From VRUE01 sp963728835 (lineage in GTDB: Bacteria > Actinomycetota > Thermoleophilia > Solirubrobacterales > 70-9), in assembly GCA_963728835.1 (NCBI GenBank), contig CAVSKZ010000002.1, positions 682,001 through 746,000 on the forward strand: 64,000 nucleotides of DNA. The letters are read 5' to 3'. The position numbers and the translations under genes were made by a program. The notes under the pieces are model-generated. The model saw only the letters and a program-made list of their open reading frames with translations. It was not told where the DNA came from and ran no database searches. Positions within the stretch are counted from its first letter, which is position 1, and the number at the start of each line of letters is the position of its first letter. Below are positions 39,814-47,877 of the stretch, piece by piece.

Positions 39814-41451
39814 CTACTTGAGCTCGAAGCTGGTCAGGTCGTGCCCGAAGGTCGGGTTGAAGATCACCTTGTCGAGGTCGATTTCGCTGTCGACGAAGGT
39901 CGAGCACGGTGTTGGTGCCGTAGGGAGCCCACGGCGCCAGTTCCATGTATTCCTTGTCGAGCTCGGCGTATTCGGCTTCCTGCTCGGGCCCGAGCGGTTC
40001 TTCGCCGAGCTTGGCGATCTTCGCGTTCAGCTTCGGGTCGTCGATCTGGGCGAGGTTCGTGTTGCAGACCGGCAGCGATGCTTTCTCCGGACAGCGGCGG
40101 CTGGAAGAAGCTGTTCGGGTTGGGGTAGTCCGCGATACCAGTTGATCCAGCCCGTGTCGAGGTCGGGCGTCGAGACGTTGCCGATCAGCGAGAAGTAGAC
40201 CTCGGCGTTGATCGTCTTCAGCTTCGCGTCGAAGCCGAGTTCCTCGAGCACCTCCTGGTAGTAGGCGCCCGCTTCGTCGTTGGGGCTTTCGTTGAGGGTC
40301 CAGACGGTGATCTCGCGGTCGGAGGGGTTGGCCTGCGCGAGCAGTTCCTTTGCCTTGGCCATGTCGTGCGGGTAGAGGTCGGACTCCTCATGCCCCGGCA
40401 TGCCCTCCGGCAGGATCTGGTGCGTGGCGGTCGAGCGAGCCGGCGTAGATCCGTTCCAGGGCCGCGGTGTTGACCGCGTAGTTGACCGCCTGGCGCACCT
40501 TCAGGTCGTCGAAGGGCGGGCGCGTCGTGTTCATCCAGAAGTAATAGAGGTTGTCAGGTGCTCGACGCGGAACTGGGTGCCCTCGTACTCGTCCTTCACT
40601 TTCGTGTAGAGGTCGGCTGGGGGCGGGGGTTGCATCCAGTCGGTCTTGTCGCGTTCGATTTCGTTGACCTGGGTCGAGTCGTTGTTGACGACCTTGATCT
40701 CGATCTTGTCGAAGTTGCCGTCTGCCAGGTCGGGGATCAGGTCGCCGTTCGCCTTCGTCCAGGCGGGGTTGCGCGCGTAGGACCAGCCGCGACCCGGTTC
40801 CGATTTGACGATCACGTAGGGCCCGGTCGCCGGCGGGGGGTTGGCCGAGAGATTCTTCGCCGGGGTGTCGGCTGGGACCAGGGCGGCGAAGAGCATGCCC
40901 AACTCGTTGGAGAAGGTGCCTCGCGGGCTGACCAGGTCGATGACGATCTCGCCGGTCCTGTCGTTGGTCTTGATCCCGGTTATGCCGCCGGTCTTGGTCT
41001 TGGCGAACTTTTCCGCGCCGACGATGCCTTCGTAGAACTGGATGCCGGGGGAGTTGAGCTTGAAGAGACGCTCGATCGAGCTGGCGAAGTCCGAGGCGCG
41101 GACGGGCGTGCCGTCGGAGTATTCGAGCCCCTTGCGCAGGTTCAGGGTGTAGGTCTTGCCGCCGTTCGTGATCTCGGGCAGGCTCTCGGCCAGGGCCGGC
41201 ACGACCTCGCTGCCCTCCGTGCCGTTTGCGTGGGCGTAGGTGAGCAGCGGGAGGTACGTGTTGTACATCGCCGTCCAGCCTTCCTGGGTATAGGAGAGGC
41301 CCGGGTCCAGGTAGTCGGGAAAGGACGCGTAGCTGCCGGTCAGCGTGCCGCCCTCCTCGCCGCCGCTCGAGGAATCGCCGCAGGCGGTGAGGCCGAGGGC
41401 CGAGGCCCCGGTTAGGACAAGCACCAGCAGAAGCAGGATGGGCTTTCTCAA
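39814..41451 (-). pseudogene. Oligopeptide ABC transporter substrate-binding lipoprotein, 3' half frameshifted
   Basis: Family 5 solute-binding lipoprotein. ATG 41451 begins a signal peptide and lipobox ALGLTAC; the mature protein is intact for about 300 residues (YLDPGLSYTQEGWTAMYNTY, LRKGLEYSDGTPVRASDFAS, RNPAWTKANGDLIPD). Near 40550 one base is lost in CTGGACAAC; homology continues in other frames with LYYFWMNTTRPPFDDLKVRQ, then HDMAKAKELLAQANPSDREI, then DLDTGWINWY, then NLAQIDDPKLNAKIAKLGEE, to the TAG at 39814. The MFS gene upstream overlaps it by 4 nt. It captures extracellular peptides for the downstream permeases. Confidence 0.82.
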
Positions 41452-42761
41452 GACACGACCTCCGAGTTGGACCGGGTGGGCAGGCGGCCTCCCACTGGAA
41501 TCAGTTCCACCATAATCTCCGCCCCGGCGGGTTCTTCGGTCGAATCGGCGTTTTTCCTACCCGAGGGCCAGTTCGTGCCGAGCAGGAATGCCGCGATGAC
41601 GGCTATGGCGAGCACGCCGAGCCCGGCCAGGAGGAAGGTTGCGCGGGGGTCGAGGACGGTCGCGGTGAGGCCGCCGAGCAGGAACCCGATCCCCGGCATC
41701 GTGGTCCCGATCGATTCGAGCACGCTCATCACGCGCGCCTGCATGTTGTGTGCGGTCATTTCCTGCACGGCGCTGACCAGGGCCACCCACTGCACGCCGT
41801 TGCCCGCCCCGCCGAGCGCCGAGGCCGCACAGGCGACCGCCAGCGTCGGGGCGGCTGCCATGCCCAGATAGCCACCGCCGATGGCAAGGGTGCTGAAGAA
41901 GAGCAGGTAGGAGAGCCGGGCCCGCCGTAGCGCCGCGAAGGCGATGCCGCCGAGGACCATTCCCGCGCCCCAGCTGGCCAGCAGCACTCCGTATCCCGCG
42001 TCGCCGGCGTCGAGGGCCTCCTTCACGTAGACCACCTCGATCGGCAGGACGGCGGAGAAGAAGACGATGGCCGTCCCCTGGGCGACGAGCAGTCGCCGCA
42101 GGGTCGCCCTCTCCCGGATGTAGGTGAGCCCGGCCCGCACGCGCTCGCGCAGATGGCCGGGTTCGGGCTCGGCCTGTGGCAGCGGCCCGGCGGTGAAGAG
42201 GATCCAGGCGCTTGCGTAGAAGGAGACGGCGTCGAGCAGGAGCGCGCTCTCGACGCCGAACGCGGCGACCGCGAGCCCCGCGATCCCCGGCCCGACGGCG
42301 GCGCCGCCGGTGAAGGCGACGTTGAGGATCGCGTTGCCCGCGCGCAGCTCGCCGACCGGCTCCAGCAGCTCGGCGACGACGGCGCGGGTCAGTACGCGCC
42401 CGCTCAGGGCCAGGACGCCGTCGATGGCCGCGAGGATGACGATCGCCGTCAGCGAGAAGTTGTCCACGAGCAGGGCGAGGGCGCCGAACGTCGCCGCCTC
42501 GGCGCAGTAGATGGTCGGCAGCGCGAAGCGCGGGGGCGGCTGCTCGACGCGGGCGACGAAGAGCGGCGCCAGCAGGCCGGGCAGGAAGCCCGTGCCGAGG
42601 AAGAGCGCGGTCGTGGCGAGGGCGCTCCCGGTCTGGTCGTAGACAAGCACCGCGAGGGCCACGTCCCCCATCCAGTCGCCCATCTGGTTGACCGCGAACG
42701 TCGCCGTCAGGCGGCGGAAGACAGGCCTCTTCAGGGGATCTCTCAGGCGTGAATTACGCAC
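41448..42761 (-). CDS. Major facilitator superfamily transporter (Enterobactin/drug-exporter-like MFS)
   Basis: 437 aa with about 12 hydrophobic helices. The N-terminus FRRLTATFAVNQMGDWMGDVALAVLVYDQTGS is typical of the EntS/MFS_3-type exporters common in actinobacteria. Motif-A-like arginine loops appear between helices (LTRAVVAELLEPVGELRAGNAI; ALRRARLSYLLFFSTLAIGGG). It starts at GTG 42761 and overlaps the binding-protein gene by 4 nt, so exporter and oligopeptide importer are in one operon. Substrate unknown. Unlike the genes after it, it shows no frameshift. Confidence 0.9.
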   Translation of the reverse strand: MRNSRLRDPLKRPVFRRLTATFAVNQMGDWMGDVALAVLVYDQTGSALATTALFLGTGFLPGLLAPLFVARVEQPPPRFALPTIYCAEAATFGALALLVDNFSLTAIVILAAIDGVLALSGRVLTRAVVAELLEPVGELRAGNAILNVAFTGGAAVGPGIAGLAVAAFGVESALLLDAVSFYASAWILFTAGPLPQAEPEPGHLRERVRAGLTYIRERATLRRLLVAQGTAIVFFSAVLPIEVVYVKEALDAGDAGYGVLLASWGAGMVLGGIAFAALRRARLSYLLFFSTLAIGGGYLGMAAAPTLAVACAASALGGAGNGVQWVALVSAVQEMTAHNMQARVMSVLESIGTTMPGIGFLLGGLTATVLDPRATFLLAGLGVLAIAVIAAFLLGTNWPSGRKNADSTEEPAGAEIMVELIPVGGRLPTRSNSEVVS

Positions 42762-42787
42762 TGCTGGCGCCTCTCTCTACCCAATTC

Positions 42788-42818
42788 ATGCACAAGTTTC
42801 CTTGCAAATGCACAAGTT
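42788..42818. promoter_or_regulatory. Two direct repeats ATGCACAAGTT, 20 bp apart
   Basis: ATGCACAAGTT occurs at 42788-42798 and again at 42808-42818, a 20-bp period (about two helical turns), with TTGCAA between them. It lies 27 bp upstream of the MFS operon start (minus strand) and about 100 bp before the hexapeptide ORF (plus strand). The spacing suits a regulator dimer binding one DNA face, or stacked -35-like elements. Confidence 0.5.
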
Positions 42819-42914
42819 CTGGAGAGGTTGTGCTACAAAATGTTCCAAGAGAAAGAGCTTTTAGACAGCAGCGCGTTTTTTCACCAGCGGGCTTCAACGA
42901 AAGGGGAAGTTTTC

Positions 42915-42935
42915 ATGGGCTACAAGTTCCACTAG
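42915..42935 (+). CDS. Putative hexapeptide micro-gene (MGYKFH)
   Basis: ATG GGC TAC AAG TTC CAC TAG. The Shine-Dalgarno AAAGGGGA (42900-42907) is 7 nt before ATG, one of the best in the window, and a 14-bp hairpin with five T follows 40 nt after the stop, so a short transcript of roughly 150-200 nt is well delimited. The 5' part of the transcript is AT-rich. The next gene upstream (divergent) starts an MFS-oligopeptide-importer operon. It could be a peptide signal, an uncharacterised precursor, or an attenuator leader. I do not recognise it. A 6-codon ORF can occur by chance; it is the signals around it that make it notable. Confidence 0.45.
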   Translation: MGYKFH

Positions 42936-42975
42936 ATCTTCAGGGGCGAAGCAAGGCTTTGCCCAAAGGCTTCAC

Positions 42976-43011
42976 GAGAAGGGGCGCCCTTGGGGTGCCC
43001 CTTCTCTTTTT
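42976..43011 (+). terminator. Rho-independent terminator after the hexapeptide ORF
   Basis: GAGAAGGGGCGCCC pairs with GGGTGCCCCTTCTC over 14 bp (one G-T pair) with a 3-nt loop and is followed by TTTTT. It is a textbook intrinsic terminator, rare in this GC-rich window, and defines the end of the micro-transcript. Confidence 0.9.
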
Positions 43012-43230
43012 GCGTGGTTCCGGGGTCTCCTCGTTGCCCGGGGCCCGCCGAGCTTGTGCGGAATGGCATCTTGCAATGCGTCCCCCAGCCTTGTCAGCTT
43101 TGGAGCTTCTCAGTACTTTGACTGCGCGTAGATTGCTTTCCCGAGCGACGCTTCCTGCGGACATTGCAGGGTAAAGGGGCGGTTCTCGGGTCCGGTGTCG
43201 CAACCTTCCGCGATCTGGCGCAGCGGCCGA

Positions 43231-44619
43231 ATGGCAGACCGACAACGCCTAAACAGCCCCGTGATCGTCGCTCTCTGCGTTGCGCTGGCGGTGGCCGGCT
43301 GGCGGGCGCCCGAGGGCAACTGGGACCTGGTCCTGCTCGGGGTCCTGATGGCCTTCTCGATCTTCAGCGACCTCACCGCGGTCCGGGTCGAATCCGCCCT
43401 GGACATCTCCGGCAGCTTCCTGGCGCTCGTGGTCGCGATGGTCTTCCTCGGCGGCACGCCGGCAGCGCTGATCGGCGTCGTCACGATCCTCGTCGGCTGG
43501 CTGCGCTGGCGCACCGAGTGGCAGCGCCTGCTCGACAACGTGCTCGTCTACACGGTCTTCCCGCTGGCAGGCGGGATCGCATTCCACCACCTGGTCGCGG
43601 CGACCGGGCTGACCACCTCCGAACCGTCCTTCTACCTCAGCGTCTTCGGGCTGTTCGTCTTCGCCCTGGCGATCAACTTCTCGATGGTCGCCGGCTATGC
43701 CTGCTACCTGGAACGCAGCTCCTTCCTGCACAAGGTACGCACGGCCCTGTTCCCGCTGCTTCCCTCCGAGCTGATGGCCGCACTGATGGCGGTCGGGGTC
43801 ACCTACCTCTACGCCCAGGTGGGCATCGCCGGGGTCGCGCTGTTCGGCATCGTCCTCGTCACCTTCCAGTACCTGCTCGGCGCCCTGCTCGTCTCCCAGC
43901 AGCGGGCCGAGGAGCTCGAGCGGCGCAGCAAGCAGCTCGCCAGCTTCCAGGTCGGGATGTTGAGCGCGATGCTGCGCACGCTCGACCTGCGGGACCAGAT
44001 GACGGCACGGCACTCGGCTGCGGTGGCCCGCTACTCGCGGGCGATCGCCCAGCGGGCCGGCTTCTCCCGCCAGGAGGAGGAGCTCGTCCACATCGCCGCG
44101 CTGCTGCACGACATCGGCAAGTTCATCCTCCCCGACCGCATCCTCAAGGCGAACGTGCCGCTCACCGACGAGGACTGGATGCTGATCCGCCGCCATCCCC
44201 AGCAGGGTGCCCGGGTGGTCTCCTCACTCGACGGCTACGGGCCGGTCGCCGACATCATCCTCGCCCACCACGAGCGGATAGACGGCAAGGGCTATCCGCG
44301 CGGGCTGGCCGGCGACGACATTCCGGAACTGGCCCGGATCATCTCGGTCGCCGACACCTACGACGTGATGACGGCGCGCGACTCCTACAGGACGCCGATG
44401 TCCAGCCATGACGCGATCCTGGAGCTGCGCAGGGTCGCCGGCAAGCAGCTCGACTCCCGCTTCGTCGAGATCTTCGTCGAGCTGCTCGAGGGCAAGGACG
44501 TCTCCTTCCAGCATGGCGAGGCGGCCGACTTCGAGAAGGAGCTGGCTCTGGAAGCGCGGATCGCGGAGACCGCCAGCCCGGTCGGCAACGACACCCGCTT
44601 CCAGGTCCCGGTCGGCTAA
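43231..44619 (+). CDS. Membrane-bound HD-GYP domain phosphodiesterase
   Basis: About 462 aa. Six or seven hydrophobic helices fill residues 8-215, without a recognised periplasmic sensor. A coiled stretch (QQRAEELERRSKQLASFQVG) leads into the HD-GYP domain: MTARHSAAVARYSRAIA, then LVHIAALLHDIGKFILPD, HHERIDGKGYPRGLAGDDIP (the GYP motif) and ARIISVADTYDVMTA. HD-GYP proteins hydrolyse cyclic di-GMP or related dinucleotides, so this likely couples a membrane signal to second-messenger loss. ATG 43231 is preferred; GTG 43195 would add 12 residues. A GGDEF protein is encoded 1.2 kb downstream. Confidence 0.93.
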   Translation: MADRQRLNSPVIVALCVALAVAGWRAPEGNWDLVLLGVLMAFSIFSDLTAVRVESALDISGSFLALVVAMVFLGGTPAALIGVVTILVGWLRWRTEWQRLLDNVLVYTVFPLAGGIAFHHLVAATGLTTSEPSFYLSVFGLFVFALAINFSMVAGYACYLERSSFLHKVRTALFPLLPSELMAALMAVGVTYLYAQVGIAGVALFGIVLVTFQYLLGALLVSQQRAEELERRSKQLASFQVGMLSAMLRTLDLRDQMTARHSAAVARYSRAIAQRAGFSRQEEELVHIAALLHDIGKFILPDRILKANVPLTDEDWMLIRRHPQQGARVVSSLDGYGPVADIILAHHERIDGKGYPRGLAGDDIPELARIISVADTYDVMTARDSYRTPMSSHDAILELRRVAGKQLDSRFVEIFVELLEGKDVSFQHGEAADFEKELALEARIAETASPVGNDTRFQVPVG

Positions 44620-44627
44620 GCCACTCC

Positions 44628-44676
44628 GCCGATGGGCCGATACGTCAACTATGCGTTGACGTATCGGCCCATCGGC
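44628..44676. repeat. Short-loop palindrome, 22-bp arms, TATGC centre
   Basis: The arm at 44628-44649 (starting GCCGATGGGCCGATACG) is exactly complementary to 44655-44676, with TATGC between. It lies between two plus-strand genes, 9 nt past one stop and 24 nt before the next start. No T-run. Its arm sequence is unique in the window, but the build (19-24 bp arms, AT-rich centre of 0-7 nt) matches the palindromes at 3163, 23302, 45748 and 46745. Confidence 0.9.
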
Positions 44677-44699
44677 CAATGATCGGTACCGTTCCGCGC

Positions 44700-45737
44700 A
44701 TGATGCGCGCCGTGACGTTTCAGGCTCCGGGGGAGGTCCGGGTCGAGGAGAAGCCGGCCCCGGAGCTGGGTGCCGCCGACGACGCCCTGGTCCGGGTCGA
44801 GGCGAGCGGGATCTGCGGCTCCGACCTCCACATCTTCCACGGCCAGGTCCCGGTCGAGCCGGGGTTCACGATCGGGCACGAGTTCGTCGGCACGGTGCTC
44901 GCCGCCGGCGCCGACGTCGAGCGCGTCGCCGTCGGCGACCGTGTGCTCGGCTGCTTTCACACCGCCTGCGCGACCTGCATCACCTGCCTGCGCGGCGACT
45001 ACCACCGCTGCGAGCGCGGCCGGATCTTCGGCCACGGCGCCAACCTCGGCGACCTCCAGGGCGCCCAGGCCGACCAGCTCCTCGTCCCGCGCGCCAACGT
45101 GACCCTGCGCCGGGTGCCGGAGGGGATGAGCGACGAGGTCGCCCTCTTCGCCGGCGACGTGATGGGGACCGGCTACCACGCCGTCGCCCACGCCGGGATG
45201 CGCTCTGGCGACACCGTCGCGGTGCTGGGGCTGGGCCCGGTCGGGCTCTGCGCCGTGCAGGCGGCGCTCGCGGGCGGGGCGACCGCGGTCTTCGCGATCG
45301 ACTCGGTGCAGCAGCGGCTTGCGATGGCGGCGGACTTCGGCGCGACGCCGGTCCACCTGACCGAGGAAGAGCCCAAGCGAGTCGTCAAGGAGGCGACCGG
45401 GAAGCGCGGCGTGGACGTCGTCGTCGACGCGGTCGGCGCCGCGGCGCCGCTGGCGATGGCGGTCAGCCTCGCCCGCGACGCCGGCACCGTCTCGGGGATC
45501 GGCGCCTACGCCGGCAAGGGCGAGGTCCCGCTCGGGCTCGCCTGGCTCAAGGGCCTCACCCTGCGTCTCGGCCTCGCCAACGTGATCGCCCACGTCGACC
45601 GCGTCCTGGCGCTGATCGAGGCCGGCAAGCTCGACCCCTCGCCGCTCGTCACCCACCACATGAAGCTGGACCAGGCGCCCGAGGCCTACGCGCTCTACGA
45701 CCAGCGTGAGGCGCTCAAGATCGTCCTCACCCCCTAA
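44700..45737 (+). CDS. Zinc-dependent alcohol dehydrogenase (MDR family)
   Basis: 345-aa medium-chain dehydrogenase. Catalytic zinc ligands: Cys in SGICGSDLHIFHG, His-Glu in IGHEFVG, and the later GDVMGTGYHAVAHAG region; structural zinc cysteines are in CFHTACATCITCLRGDYHRCERG. The NAD site is VAVLGLGPVGLCAVQAAL. The profile resembles threonine/secondary-alcohol or glutathione-independent formaldehyde dehydrogenase-like members; substrate not assigned. ATG 44700 or 44703 is likely; an ATG at 44679 lies within the end of the palindrome. Single gene, convergent with the GGDEF gene. Confidence 0.93.
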   Translation: MMRAVTFQAPGEVRVEEKPAPELGAADDALVRVEASGICGSDLHIFHGQVPVEPGFTIGHEFVGTVLAAGADVERVAVGDRVLGCFHTACATCITCLRGDYHRCERGRIFGHGANLGDLQGAQADQLLVPRANVTLRRVPEGMSDEVALFAGDVMGTGYHAVAHAGMRSGDTVAVLGLGPVGLCAVQAALAGGATAVFAIDSVQQRLAMAADFGATPVHLTEEEPKRVVKEATGKRGVDVVVDAVGAAAPLAMAVSLARDAGTVSGIGAYAGKGEVPLGLAWLKGLTLRLGLANVIAHVDRVLALIEAGKLDPSPLVTHHMKLDQAPEAYALYDQREALKIVLTP

Positions 45738-45747
45738 AACCCACCCG

Positions 45748-45795
45748 CTGACTTCGTGGTTATGGGTGCATATGCACCCATAACCACGAAGTCAG
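45748..45795. repeat. 48-bp perfect palindrome between convergent genes
   Basis: Positions 45748-45771 (starting CTGACTTCGTGGTTATGG) are the exact reverse complement of 45772-45795, with no unpaired centre; the middle is TGCATATGCA. It overlaps the GGDEF stop codon and begins 11 nt after the ADH stop, so it can serve both genes as a bidirectional terminator, though there is no T-run. Confidence 0.93.
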
Positions 45796-46682
45796 TCAGT
45801 GGGGCGGCCGTAGAGCTCGTCCTTGGCGGCGAGCAATTCGGAGTCGGCCGCGGCGTGCAGGGCGGCTGGGTCCTCGAGGCCCTCGGCGAGCCCGAAGGAG
45901 GCGCCGATCTCGCCGTCGGCTACCTCGATCTCGCCGATCGAGCGACAGAGGCGCGTGGCCGCCAGCGCAGCGTCCTCGCGGGGGGTCTTCGGCATCAGGA
46001 TCGCGAACTCGTCGCCGCCGATGCGAAAGCCGTCGTCGGTCACCCTGGATTCGTCGATCAGCGCGGCGACGCGGCGCAGGACCTCGTCTCCAGCCGGGTG
46101 CCCGAATGCCTCGTTGACCGCCTTGAAGCCGTCGAGGTCGAGTAGGCAGAGCGTGAGCGGCCAGGCGAAACGGGAGGCCCGGGCGACCTCGACGGGCAGG
46201 CGTTCCTCGTAGGCGCGGCGATTGAGCAGGCCGGTGAGCGCGTCGTGCCGGCCCCCGTGCACCTCGACCGCGAAGAGGCTCGCGTGCGTCATATGGGCGG
46301 CGATCAGCTCGCTCAGCAGCTCGAGCGTCTCGACGTCGCCGTCGCCGAAGCCGCCGGGCTCAGGCGAGTAGACCTTGAGCACACCTGCCGTCTCGCCTCG
46401 GAGGACGAGCGGCACGCAGAGCATCGAGCGGGCGTTGAGCCCGGAGAGGCCCGAACCCCTCTCCAGCCGCATGCCGAGAAACGGCGTCGCTTCCCCGGTG
46501 ACGACCCGACAAACCATCTCGTCGCCGTCCGCGAGCTCGATCACGCCGGCGCTGGCCCCCGTCAGCTCCTGTCCCCGTGAGGCGATCAGGTGCATGACCG
46601 AGTCGAGGTCGAGATCGCTCGCCGCGATCTCGGTCTGGGTCTGGATGATCGCCCGCAGGTGCTCGCTGCTCGAGTTGGCCAT
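45792..46682 (-). CDS. GAF-GGDEF diguanylate cyclase
   Basis: 296-aa soluble protein. The N-terminal 160 residues form a GAF domain (LIASRGQELTGASAGVIEL, MLCVPLVLRGETAGVLKVYS). The GGDEF domain starts at HDALTGLLNRRAYEE and contains DLDGFKAVNEAFGHPAGDEVLRRVA and the intact active site RIGGDEFAILMP; no RxxD inhibitory site is obvious. It should make cyclic di-GMP in response to a small ligand. With the HD-GYP gene nearby, a local make-and-break pair for cyclic di-GMP is possible. Its stop lies within the palindrome. Confidence 0.93.
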   Translation of the reverse strand: MANSSSEHLRAIIQTQTEIAASDLDLDSVMHLIASRGQELTGASAGVIELADGDEMVCRVVTGEATPFLGMRLERGSGLSGLNARSMLCVPLVLRGETAGVLKVYSPEPGGFGDGDVETLELLSELIAAHMTHASLFAVEVHGGRHDALTGLLNRRAYEERLPVEVARASRFAWPLTLCLLDLDGFKAVNEAFGHPAGDEVLRRVAALIDESRVTDDGFRIGGDEFAILMPKTPREDAALAATRLCRSIGEIEVADGEIGASFGLAEGLEDPAALHAAADSELLAAKDELYGRPTD

Positions 46683-46744
46683 CGTCCGGCCTGTATCGGC
46701 CGCGCCCGCGCCGGGCTTAGCCCTGGCCCGCCAAGCTCAACCCG

Positions 46745-46791
46745 TTCCGGTGCGCCTTATCCCCCTATAGCGGGGATAAGGCGCACCGGAA
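46745..46791. repeat. Short-loop palindrome, 20-bp arms, CTATAGC centre
   Basis: TTCCGGTGCGCCTTATCCCC (46745-46764) and its exact complement (46772-46791) flank CTATAGC. It ends 4 nt before the GST stop codon, between two minus-strand genes. The arm shares the string CTTATCC with the pair at 3163 and 23302. Confidence 0.92.
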
Positions 46792-46795
46792 GGTG

Positions 46796-47554
46796 CTAGC
46801 GGTGGCGGCGGTAGATCTCTTCGATCCACCGGTAGCCGCGGCGTTCCTGCAGGGGGGCGCGAAAGCGTTCGAGGCCCAGCGGCCCGGGTTCCTCTGCAGG
46901 CAGCGGGCCGTCCTCCGGCAGGACCAGGGGGTAGAAGAGTGCCGCGGCGGTCAAGTCGGCGACGGTGAAGCGCTCGCCGACAAGGTATTCGCCGTCGCCA
47001 AGCTCCGCCTCGAGGCGGTCCAGCGCGGCGACGATCTTCTCGCGGGCGAGGGCCGCCGCCTCCTCGTCGCGGGCGCCGAAGCGCAGGCCGGTGAAGGCGC
47101 GGGCGTAGGCGGCGGAGCCGGCGGTGCTGCGGCCGAGCGGGCCGGGGACGGTGCGCCTGACGATGGCTTCGAAGCGCTCGCGGTCGTTGCCCAGCTCGTG
47201 AAAGGCGAGCAGGCGGACGTGGGGGCCGAGCTGCTCGTCGAAGAAGTCCTCGAGCTCGAGCGCGCGGCGGCGCTCGTCGGGGTCGGCGGGATAGAGGGCC
47301 GGCTCGGGGAAGCGCTCCTCCAGCGCGGCGATGATCGCGGTCGAGTCGGCGATCGCCTCGCCGTCGAGCTGCAGGACCGGGAAGGTGAAGTTGCCGGGGT
47401 CGCGCGTCAGCCAGGCTGCGGCGACCATGTGGGCGCCGGGGACGATCGCGGCGCGGCGGCGGTGCGGGATCCGCTTGTGGTCGAGCGCCCAGCGCGCCTT
47501 CTCGCTGTAGTGCGAGACGGGCAGGTGCCAGAGGATCGGTCTGGGGTTGCTCAT
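46796..47554 (-). CDS. Glutathione S-transferase family protein
   Basis: 252 aa. The N-terminal thioredoxin-like domain begins ILWHLPVSHYSEKARWALDHK, with the conserved FPVLQLDGEAIADSTAIIAALE (Pro and Glu-Ser of the thiol-binding site shown as ADST). The all-helical second domain has EYLVGERFTVADLTAAALFYPLV, the GST-C core. Since actinobacteria usually lack glutathione, the thiol used and role (detoxification or maleylacetoacetate-isomerase-like) are open. ATG 47554 is the start; it is divergent from phhB. Confidence 0.9.
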   Translation of the reverse strand: MSNPRPILWHLPVSHYSEKARWALDHKRIPHRRRAAIVPGAHMVAAAWLTRDPGNFTFPVLQLDGEAIADSTAIIAALEERFPEPALYPADPDERRRALELEDFFDEQLGPHVRLLAFHELGNDRERFEAIVRRTVPGPLGRSTAGSAAYARAFTGLRFGARDEEAAALAREKIVAALDRLEAELGDGEYLVGERFTVADLTAAALFYPLVLPEDGPLPAEEPGPLGLERFRAPLQERRGYRWIEEIYRRHR

Positions 47555-47589
47555 TGCGTCCTCGGGGTCGCCGTGGCAGCATAGCTCCG

Positions 47590-47877
47590 ATGGCATTGCT
47601 CGACGACGCGCAGATCGAGGAGCGGCTGGCCGAGCTACCCGGCTGGGAGCGCTCGGGCGAGGCGATCGCCAGGACCTACGGCTGCGGCGACTTCGTCGGC
47701 TCGGTGCGGTTCGTGGAGAGCCTGGTCGAGCCGGCCGAGGGGATGAACCACCATCCCGACCTGGAGCTCTCCTGGGACAAGGTGACCGTGACGATCTCCA
47801 CTCACTCCGAGGGGGGTCTCACCGCAGCCGACTTCGAGCTGGCGGCGAAGGTCGACGCCCTATCGCCGACGAGCTGA
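47590..47877 (+). CDS. phhB: 4a-hydroxytetrahydrobiopterin dehydratase (pterin-4a-carbinolamine dehydratase)
   Basis: 95-aa PCD/DCoH protein. The family signature is GMNHHPDLELSWDKVTVTISTHSEGGLTAADFELA, with the catalytic His pair in NHHPD. It recycles the pterin cofactor of aromatic amino-acid hydroxylases; in bacteria without them it may serve in pterin/molybdopterin metabolism. ATG 47590. Its TGA overlaps the next gene's start (CTGA), so the two are translationally linked. Confidence 0.94.
   Translation: MALLDDAQIEERLAELPGWERSGEAIARTYGCGDFVGSVRFVESLVEPAEGMNHHPDLELSWDKVTVTISTHSEGGLTAADFELAAKVDALSPTS

Larger units (their letters stand above)
42762..43230. other. 469-bp intergenic region with a micro-transcript
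   Basis: Between the divergent MFS operon and the HD-GYP gene. It contains direct repeats at 42788-42818, a hexapeptide ORF at 42915-42935 and a strong terminator at 42976-43011. From 43012 to 43230 I see no further gene; the HD-GYP promoter should lie there but no clear -35/-10 pair was found. The first 150 bp are AT-rich. Confidence 0.6.
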
